A stretch of 64,000 bases of DNA from an uncultured Spirochaetaceae bacterium (GTDB lineage Bacteria > Spirochaetota > Spirochaetia > Sphaerochaetales > Sphaerochaetaceae). Positions 58,771-64,000 of this stretch are shown here, in pieces. The notes beneath the pieces were generated by a model. The model saw only the letters and a list, made by a program, of their open reading frames with translations, was not told the origin of the DNA and did no database searches. A program made the translations under genes and the position numbers. Every line of letters starts with the position of its first letter. The first letter of the stretch is position 1. The stretch lies in the NCBI GenBank assembly GCA_944392985.1, contig CALXYL010000006.1:42390-106389 (forward strand), in the 5' to 3' direction.

Positions 58771-59843
58771 AATGCCTCCGCTGTCCTCTTCGCCAGCTCC
58801 GCTATTTCGGAAATTTCCTCGAAAGAGGATGGTTCTGGATAGTCAGGAAGATCTTCCATCACGCGTTCAACGACAGCGGCGATATCCGTAAACGTGATGC
58901 GGCTGGAAAGGAATGCGTTGACTGCTGTTTCATCAGCAGCTGTGTACGCGATGCGCAGACCTCCACCTTTCCTTGCCGCTTCGTATGCAAGGGAGAGAAG
59001 CGGGAACCGCACAGGATCCCATTTCTCGAATGAAAGCGAGAAGGAGGAGGAAAAAGGCAGTTTTCCAACAAGATGACCGGCCCCGTTTCCTTCTCCGACG
59101 ATTGCCGTGATGATGGGCAGTGTCATGTCAGGAGGGGACATCAGCGCGTAGACAGCGCCTTCCTCAGTCTCTATCATCGAATGGACGATTGACTGCCGAT
59201 GTATCGTTACATCGATGCATTCAGGAGGCATGGAAAAAAGCAGCGAGGCCTCAATCACCTCAAGCCCCTTGTTCGCAAGCGTCGCGCTGTCAATTGTTAT
59301 CTTCCTTCCCATCCTCCATGTCGGATGCATAAGGGCTTCTTCGATCGTAACTCCTCTGAGGTCTGTCCTGTCGCGAAACGGCCCGCCAGATGCAGTGATG
59401 ATCAGGCGGGATGCAGTCCGCCCTTTGAGAAGATGGTATATCGCGCTGTGTTCACTGTCGACAGGGATGATGGCTGCGTTGTGGCGCTCTGCTTCTGAAA
59501 GCATGAAACGCCCTCCCATGACAACAGACTCCTTGTTCGCAAGCGCGATGCTGATACCGCATCCTGCAGCCGCGAGCGTCGCAGGAAGCCCTGCTGATCC
59601 TGATATGGCGTTGAGGATGATATCAGGGCGTGTCATGTCTATGAAGCGGAGAAGTGCATCCCTGTCGTATCCGCTGATGTACTGGAAGGATGCATTGAAT
59701 TCCTTTCCCAGACAAGGAAGGGCAGGGGAGTGCGAAGCCGTCAGCCCTACGATCTTCACATCAGGTGCAAGTGAGTTTCTGATCGCATCCAGGCACGTCG
59801 TGCCGATCGATCCAGTTGCGCCAAGTACGAGAAGGCGCTTCAT
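58764..59843 (-). CDS. dxr: 1-deoxy-D-xylulose 5-phosphate reductoisomerase
   Basis: A 359-aa MEP-pathway enzyme (NADPH). Rossmann motif LLVLGATGSIGTTCLD at the start; NKESVVMGG near 118; IPVDSEHSAIYHLLKGR near 142; ASGGPFRD near 168; MHPTWRMGRKITIDSATLANKGLEVIEA near 190. It is slightly short of the usual 380-400 aa. Dxr, UppS and CdsA are linked through polyprenyl and lipid supply. Overlaps cdsA by 4 nt. Confidence 0.96.
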   Translation of the reverse strand: MKRLLVLGATGSIGTTCLDAIRNSLAPDVKIVGLTASHSPALPCLGKEFNASFQYISGYDRDALLRFIDMTRPDIILNAISGSAGLPATLAAAGCGISIALANKESVVMGGRFMLSEAERHNAAIIPVDSEHSAIYHLLKGRTASRLIITASGGPFRDRTDLRGVTIEEALMHPTWRMGRKITIDSATLANKGLEVIEASLLFSMPPECIDVTIHRQSIVHSMIETEEGAVYALMSPPDMTLPIITAIVGEGNGAGHLVGKLPFSSSFSLSFEKWDPVRFPLLSLAYEAARKGGGLRIAYTAADETAVNAFLSSRITFTDIAAVVERVMEDLPDYPEPSSFEEISEIAELAKRTAEALC

Positions 59844-60682
59844 ACTCCAAGGAATATCGTGAGTATGGCGACATAGACAGGTGCCGCCATAACGATGGAA
59901 TCGATTGAATCGAGGATGCCGCCACGGCCAGGAACGATGGTTCCTGAATCCTTCACTTCCGCGCTCCTCTTGAACGATGACTCTATGAGATCCCCAGCTG
60001 CCGCAAGCGCAGCTGTTATCAGTCCAAGGAAGAAACCTTCAACTACTGAGTAAGTGAAGATCTCAGGAAAGAGATATGAGGACAGGATGCCGAAGATGGC
60101 AGGCACAATAAGCCCTCCTGCAAATCCTGCGATTGACTTATTGGGGCTTACTTTGATGATGCCCTTGTTGTTCCTTCCCAGCGCAATGCCGAAGATATAT
60201 GCGAATGTATCAGAACCAAAGACAAGCAGGAAGAAGAACAGGATATACCAGGAGGCATTCGCGATGAACGCGATCCTTATCACGAATGAAGCGAAAAGAC
60301 CTGGATAGACGATGTTCAGCACCGTCTTGCAGTTTCGTTCCCAGGTTCCCTTGAATCCATCAGATGCCCCGGTGAATATCTCCATGAAGAGCGTCAGGCC
60401 GATGAGGAACATCAGCGTGTAGAAGGTAAGCTCAACTTCAGGGAAGCAGCGGAACTGCACATACTGTGCAAGGGGAAGCAACGCTCCTGCATAGGATGTG
60501 AAAGGGAGCTTCTCATGATCCTTTGATAGAAGGGAGTGCATCTCCATTGATCCCAGAAGGGTCACGAGCATGATCAGGAAGCAGAATGCAAGATGATTGA
60601 GATGTGGCAGGAGCGCGACTATTATGATGAGGACAGGAACGGCTACTACAGCTGTGATGATCCTCTGCTTCAGCCCACCCAT
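59840..60682 (-). CDS. cdsA: Phosphatidate cytidylyltransferase
   Basis: A 280-aa membrane enzyme that makes CDP-diacylglycerol. About eight helices; C-terminal signature SSFKRSAEVKDSGTIVPGRGGILDSIDS is recognisable, though the family's H in PGHGG is R and DRxD reads DSID. The DTFAYIFGIALGRN segment near 160 is also typical. Located between uppS and dxr, as in other bacteria. Confidence 0.93.
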   Translation of the reverse strand: MGGLKQRIITAVVAVPVLIIIVALLPHLNHLAFCFLIMLVTLLGSMEMHSLLSKDHEKLPFTSYAGALLPLAQYVQFRCFPEVELTFYTLMFLIGLTLFMEIFTGASDGFKGTWERNCKTVLNIVYPGLFASFVIRIAFIANASWYILFFFLLVFGSDTFAYIFGIALGRNNKGIIKVSPNKSIAGFAGGLIVPAIFGILSSYLFPEIFTYSVVEGFFLGLITAALAAAGDLIESSFKRSAEVKDSGTIVPGRGGILDSIDSIVMAAPVYVAILTIFLGV

Positions 60683-61362
60683 TATCCAAGACCTCCGAAT
60701 CTTCTTGATCTCGATGTGAAGTCATTGATGATTGTATCAATCATCGATTCGTCCCAATCAGGCCATAGTCTATCATAGAATCCGAGCTCTGCATAGCTTG
60801 ACTGATAGAGCATGAATCCTGAAAGGCGCTTTTCACCGCTTGATCTGGCGATGAAATCAGGGGAGGGAATATCAGGATTGTCGAAAAAGCGCGGAAGGTT
60901 CTCCGCAGTAGGGGCAATCCCGTTTTCAAGTGCGGCAAGGGTTGCCCGCTCTATCTCATCATGCCCGCCATAGTTGATGGCAAGCTGGAGTGTCAGTGCC
61001 TCTCCTCCCGCAGTAGCCCTGATAGCGTTGTCCATGGCATCCAGCACATTCTGCGGCAGACCCTCCCGACGGCCTAGATGGCGTATCGAGATACCGTTCT
61101 CAACAGCACGGGGGATGCTCTTGGTGACATAGTCTGAGAAAAGGCCCATGAGGTAGTCTATCTCCTCCTTGGGCCTCTTCCAGTTCTCAGTCGAGAAGCA
61201 GTAGAGCGTGAGATACCTGATGCCTCTTGAAAGGCAGGCTCTGATCACTTTCTCAGCTGCCTTTCCTCCCTCAAGATGCCCGGCACGGCGCGGCAGGCCC
61301 CGCATGGAAGCCCACCGTCCATTGCCGTCCATAATCAGAGCGAGATGCACCAGGTTCCCCAC
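60682..61362 (-). CDS. uppS: Isoprenyl (undecaprenyl) diphosphate synthase
   Basis: A 226-aa cis-prenyltransferase. Catalytic loop LALIMDGNGRWA with the Asp near residue 11; FSTENWKRPKEE near 75; INYGGHDEI near 130; RSSGEKRLSGFMLYQSSYAEL near 175. It provides the undecaprenyl carrier for cell wall. The final base of its stop is the first of cdsA's start. Confidence 0.96.
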   Translation of the reverse strand: MGNLVHLALIMDGNGRWASMRGLPRRAGHLEGGKAAEKVIRACLSRGIRYLTLYCFSTENWKRPKEEIDYLMGLFSDYVTKSIPRAVENGISIRHLGRREGLPQNVLDAMDNAIRATAGGEALTLQLAINYGGHDEIERATLAALENGIAPTAENLPRFFDNPDIPSPDFIARSSGEKRLSGFMLYQSSYAELGFYDRLWPDWDESMIDTIINDFTSRSRRFGGLG

Positions 61363-61364
61363 TG

Positions 61365-61919
61365 TCAGATCTCCATGATCTCCTTCTCCTTCGCGTCTGC
61401 CAGCTTGCCGACATCGGCGATGGAGGAATCGGTGAGCTTCTGGATCTTCTGCTCTCCTTCCTTCTGCTGATCCTCGCTGATCTCGCCGCTCTTCTGGAGC
61501 TTCTTCAGCTCCTCCATCGCATCGCGGCGGATGTTGCGAATAGCGACGCGGGCATTCTCAGCTGTTGCCTTCGCGCTCTTTGCAAGCTCCTTCCTCCTGT
61601 CGGCGGTAAGGGGCGGGAAAGCGACGCGGATGAGCTTTCCGTCATTGTTCGGATTGAGTCCGAGCTCTGACTTCTGGATTGCTTTCTCAATAGCAGAGAG
61701 AACGCTCTTGTCCCAAGGCTGGATAACGACCATGCGGGCTTCCGGAACGCTGATCGAAGCGACCTGCGAAAGCGGTGTCTCCGCACCGTAGTAATCGACC
61801 TTGATCTTATCAAAGAGCTGTGCTGAAGCGCGTCCGGTCCTCAGTGCGGCGTATTCCTGGGAAAGCGCCTCGACTGACTTCTTCATCCTCGCGCTGCAGC
61901 TGTCGATAACACCCTGCAT
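61365..61919 (-). CDS. frr: Ribosome-recycling factor
   Basis: A 184-aa RRF: three-helix-bundle plus beta domain (RTGRASAQLFDKIKVDYYG, PLSQVASISVPEARMVVIQPWD, NPNNDGKLIRVAFPPLTADRRKEL). Follows tsf with a 9-nt gap; complete. Confidence 0.97.
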   Translation of the reverse strand: MQGVIDSCSARMKKSVEALSQEYAALRTGRASAQLFDKIKVDYYGAETPLSQVASISVPEARMVVIQPWDKSVLSAIEKAIQKSELGLNPNNDGKLIRVAFPPLTADRRKELAKSAKATAENARVAIRNIRRDAMEELKKLQKSGEISEDQQKEGEQKIQKLTDSSIADVGKLADAKEKEIMEI

Positions 61920-61928
61920 GGTTCCTCC

Positions 61929-62783
61929 TTAGGCTGAGACACCAGCCTGATAGACTGCGTATGCCGTGATCTCAAGGGAAGCGCCGTGTGCCTTGCCTGT
62001 CTCCTGGAGCATCTGGCTGACGGACTTCGAGTCATCCTTGACATAAGCCTGGTCGACGAAGCAGACCTCCTTGTAGAGCTTGGAGAGCTTGCCGCGGACG
62101 ATTCCCTCCTTGACCTTGTCAGGCTTGGAGGCGAGCTTCTCGTCCGTCTCGACCTGCTTGCGGAAGATTCCGAGCTGCTCCTCCTCATACTCCTTGTTCA
62201 CAGCCTTCTCATCAAGGAACTGCGGCTTGTATGCAGCTGCATGGAGAGCGAGGTTGTGTGCAAGATCCTCGACATCGGATTCCTTGAAGATCTCAGGCTT
62301 GTCGGAGCGGAGCATCACAAGGACCGCAACCGCGCCATCGCCATGGATGTATGTTGAAGCATAGCCATCGGAAGGGATGTCATAGACAGAGAACTTCACG
62401 AGGTGCATGTTCTCCTTGATGATAGCGATGAGAGCGTTGACCATCTCCTCAAGCTCTGCGTTGATCTCGGTATATCCCTTCTCAAGTATGACGGAGCAGA
62501 GATCATCTCCGAGCTTCGCGAAATCCTTGTTCTGTGCAACGAAGTCCGTCTCGCAGGAGAGGGAAAGGACAACAGCCTTGCCATTTCCGGTCTTGACGAA
62601 TACGCGGCCATTCTCTGTTGCCCTGTCCTGGCGCTTCGCGACTGCAGCAAGACCCATCTCCTTGAGGATCTTCTCAGCCTGTGCGAAATCACCATTGGCC
62701 TCTGTGAGAGCCTTCTTGCAGTCCATCATTCCAGCTCCGGTCACATCCCTGAGCTTCTTTACGTCTGCTGCGCTGATTGCCAT
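61929..62783 (-). CDS. tsf: Elongation factor Ts
   Basis: A 284-aa nucleotide-exchange factor for EF-Tu. N-terminal UBA-like VKKLRDVTGAGMMDCKKALTEANGD; SCETDFVAQNKDF near 80; LALHAAAYKPQFL in the core. The start at 62783 follows GAGGAGGG; a longer frame to 62897 lies in rpsB. Confidence 0.97.
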   Translation of the reverse strand: MAISAADVKKLRDVTGAGMMDCKKALTEANGDFAQAEKILKEMGLAAVAKRQDRATENGRVFVKTGNGKAVVLSLSCETDFVAQNKDFAKLGDDLCSVILEKGYTEINAELEEMVNALIAIIKENMHLVKFSVYDIPSDGYASTYIHGDGAVAVLVMLRSDKPEIFKESDVEDLAHNLALHAAAYKPQFLDEKAVNKEYEEEQLGIFRKQVETDEKLASKPDKVKEGIVRGKLSKLYKEVCFVDQAYVKDDSKSVSQMLQETGKAHGASLEITAYAVYQAGVSA

Positions 62784-62793
62784 ATTACCCTCC

Positions 62794-63669
62794 TCAGTTA
62801 TTGAAGTATTCCTCTTCCTCGTCTGCGGCCTCTTCCTCATCAGCAGCTGATTCCTCAGCCGGCTCATAGTTGGAGTAGTCCACAGGAGCATCCTCATCCT
62901 CTGCCTCGTCCTTGTCCTCTACAGGGCCAGCTTCGATGGCATTTGCCTCTTCCTCATCATCAAGTGACTCGACGATCTGGATACCAGCCTCGCTCTCGTT
63001 GTCGATGATTGCATTCGCGATGATCTCAACAAAGAGGGAGATTGCCCTGATGGCATCGTCGTTGCCCGGGATGGGGTAGGTGATATCAGTGGGATCACAG
63101 TTCGTGTCGACGACTGCGATCACAGGGATTCCAAGCCTCTTCGCCTCTGCAACAGCAAGTGCTTCCTTCTTGGTATCGATGATGAAAAGCGCTCCCGGGA
63201 GCTCCTTCATCTCCTTGATGCCGCCAAGGTTCTTCTCGAGCTTGTTCTTCTCCTTTGTATAGAGTGCGACTTCCTTCTTCGTAAGTGAATCGAAGGTTCC
63301 GTCAGCCTCCATCCTCTCAATCTTCTTGAGTTTTGCGATGCTCTTCTTGATTGTCGTGAAATTGGTGAGCATACCGCCAAGCCAGCGGTTTGATACATAC
63401 GGCATACCGCATCTCTTTGCTTCCGTCTCAATGGCCTGCTGGGCCTGCTTCTTCGTTCCGACGAAAAGGATCTGCTTGCCGTTCTTTACCTGTGTCCTGA
63501 CTGCTTCATAAGCCTCTACGATGCAAGCTGAGGTCTTCTGAAGGTCGATGATGTGGATTCCGTTCCTCTCAGTGAAGATGAAACGGGCCATTTTCGGATT
63601 CCACCTCTTTGTCTGGTGTCCGAAATGCACGCCTGCTTCGAGCAAGCTCTTCATGGTTACTACTGCCAT
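62794..63669 (-). CDS. rpsB: Ribosomal protein uS2 with acidic tail
   Basis: A 291-aa uS2 ([64 protein letters not shown]). The typical domain ends near residue 235; the remaining about 55 residues are very acidic ([19 protein letters not shown]). First gene of rpsB-tsf-frr-uppS-cdsA-dxr-rseP; GGAGG is 8 nt before the ATG. Confidence 0.96.
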   Translation of the reverse strand: MAVVTMKSLLEAGVHFGHQTKRWNPKMARFIFTERNGIHIIDLQKTSACIVEAYEAVRTQVKNGKQILFVGTKKQAQQAIETEAKRCGMPYVSNRWLGGMLTNFTTIKKSIAKLKKIERMEADGTFDSLTKKEVALYTKEKNKLEKNLGGIKEMKELPGALFIIDTKKEALAVAEAKRLGIPVIAVVDTNCDPTDITYPIPGNDDAIRAISLFVEIIANAIIDNESEAGIQIVESLDDEEEANAIEAGPVEDKDEAEDEDAPVDYSNYEPAEESAADEEEAADEEEEYFNN

Positions 63670-63688
63670 AGTAATCCTCCATACGCCT

Positions 63689-63749
63689 GGCGCTTAGCGC
63701 CTCCAGCACTATATCTCACCCATACGGGCGGAAAATCCGCATTATGCGG
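63689..63749 (-). promoter_or_regulatory. rpsB leader with mutually exclusive hairpins
   Basis: The leader contains CCGCA/TGCGG (63737-63749), which competes with GCGGA/TCCGC (63728-63740), because both need 63737-63740. A third stem GGCGC/GCGCC (63689-63701) lies just before the ribosome site. Upstream is TTGAAC with a TATTCT near 63755-63765. Such leaders often allow autogenous control, which is inferred here. Confidence 0.45.
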
Positions 63750-63827
63750 TCGGAAAAGAATATCTCATAATTCGCCCATCTGTTCAAGTGGTGGGAAATA
63801 CTGTAACCTTACAGGGAAGAATGTGTT

Positions 63828-63833
63828 TATAAT
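63828..63833 (+). promoter_or_regulatory. Consensus -10 TATAAT
   Basis: TATAAT at 63828-63833 in a 160-bp region between divergent rpsB and the last reading frame; transcription would begin near 63840, just before the GCGC-gat-GCGC hairpin and GGAGGAG site of the next frame. Confidence 0.55.
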
Positions 63834-63870
63834 ATGGTAAGCGCGATGCGCGCATATACGGAGGAGATAT

Positions 63871-63942
63871 ATGTCGAGACGTGCACTAGGAGTGTTCCTG
63901 ATACTGGCCCTGCTTCTAGCCATGCCCGTATTTCAAAGTTGA
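63871..63942 (+). pseudogene. Signal-peptide frame stopped at the expected lipobox cysteine
   Basis: ATG at 63871 follows GGAGGAG by 5 nt and a TATAAT box. The 23 codons (MSRRALGVFLILALLLAMPV, then FQS) form a lipoprotein-type signal peptide, then TGA at 63940-63942. The same frame is open after the TGA to the window edge (TLEDFKASQHPSSV). TGA differs by one base from the Cys codons TGC and TGT, so this looks like a lipoprotein gene with a nonsense change at the lipobox Cys, or a 23-aa peptide. The region 63943-64000 holds nothing else. Confidence 0.45.
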
Positions 63943-64000
63943 ACACTAGAAGATTTTAAAGCAAGCCAGCATCCATCATCAGTTACCTTTTACACAACTC

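Noticed and set aside
63940..63942. Selenocysteine at the lipobox
   Set aside because: No SECIS-like hairpin can be confirmed next to the TGA and no known lipobox uses Sec; a nonsense change or plain stop is simpler.
1..64000. CRISPR array, prophage, rRNA operon or replication origin
   Set aside because: I saw no regularly spaced direct repeats, phage structural genes, rRNA motifs or clusters of DnaA-box-like 9-mers; dnaB alone does not mark an origin.

Overview
The window is a gene-dense (about 90 percent coding), moderately GC-rich chromosomal segment that looks like an anaerobic spirochaete of the Sphaerochaeta/Treponema group. The pointers are a PPi-dependent phosphofructokinase, desulfoferrodoxin, a TM1266-type iron-hydrogenase regulator, a RarA fused to a methyltransferase-like domain, spirochaete-style lipoboxes, a DUF3798-linked ABC transporter and the cluster rpsB-tsf-frr-uppS-cdsA-dxr-rseP. 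The lineage is inferred from gene content, not proven; no rRNA gene is present.

Layout. 1-3.9 kb (minus): DUF3798 binding-protein ABC importer, cut by the left edge. 4.0-6.9 kb (plus): sigma factor, GNAT, KdgK-like kinase, desulfoferrodoxin. 6.9-13 kb: D-lactate-type dehydrogenase, lipoprotein, RarA fusion, tryptophanase-like lyase with a TetR regulator. 13.1-14.8 kb: purine riboswitch, guanine deaminase, TM1266 regulator. 15-21.5 kb: NYN-LOTUS protein, SbcD-SbcC, PPi-PFK. 22-26.8 kb: AraC regulator facing a sugar ABC operon that begins with a stand-alone RarA C-terminal-like protein. 26.8-33.6 kb: DNA glycosylase, LuxR-type protein, AsnS, MBL hydrolase, acyl-CoA ligase, DAHP synthase, DJ-1 protein. 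34-35.3 kb: a lipoprotein whose promoter spacer contains G9. 35.3-44.2 kb: tRNA-Leu, AsnA, MscL, xylulokinase, GH43, hydrolase, an IS605/TnpB remnant, tRNA-CAT and a LytTR-DUF3021 pair. 44.2-50.3 kb: HflK-HflC operon, MetG, CsoR-like protein. 50.3-57.5 kb: MurD, a 29-aa mS38-like protein, TcdA, TatD, and rpsF-ssb-rpsR-yybS-rplI-dnaB. 57.5-63.7 kb (minus): rseP to rpsB. The right edge holds a signal-peptide reading frame that stops at TGA where a lipobox cysteine would be expected.

How the parts work together. Xylulokinase, GH43 and the two ABC importers indicate pentose/oligosaccharide use; PPi-PFK and lactate dehydrogenase suggest fermentative glycolysis; desulfoferrodoxin handles superoxide. 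The most interesting non-coding signals are the G9 tract between a TTGACA and a TAGACT box (candidate phase-variable promoter), a purine riboswitch directly before guanine deaminase, and a recurrent promoter layout in which the -10 box sits only 6-8 bp before the ATG, predicting many leaderless mRNAs.
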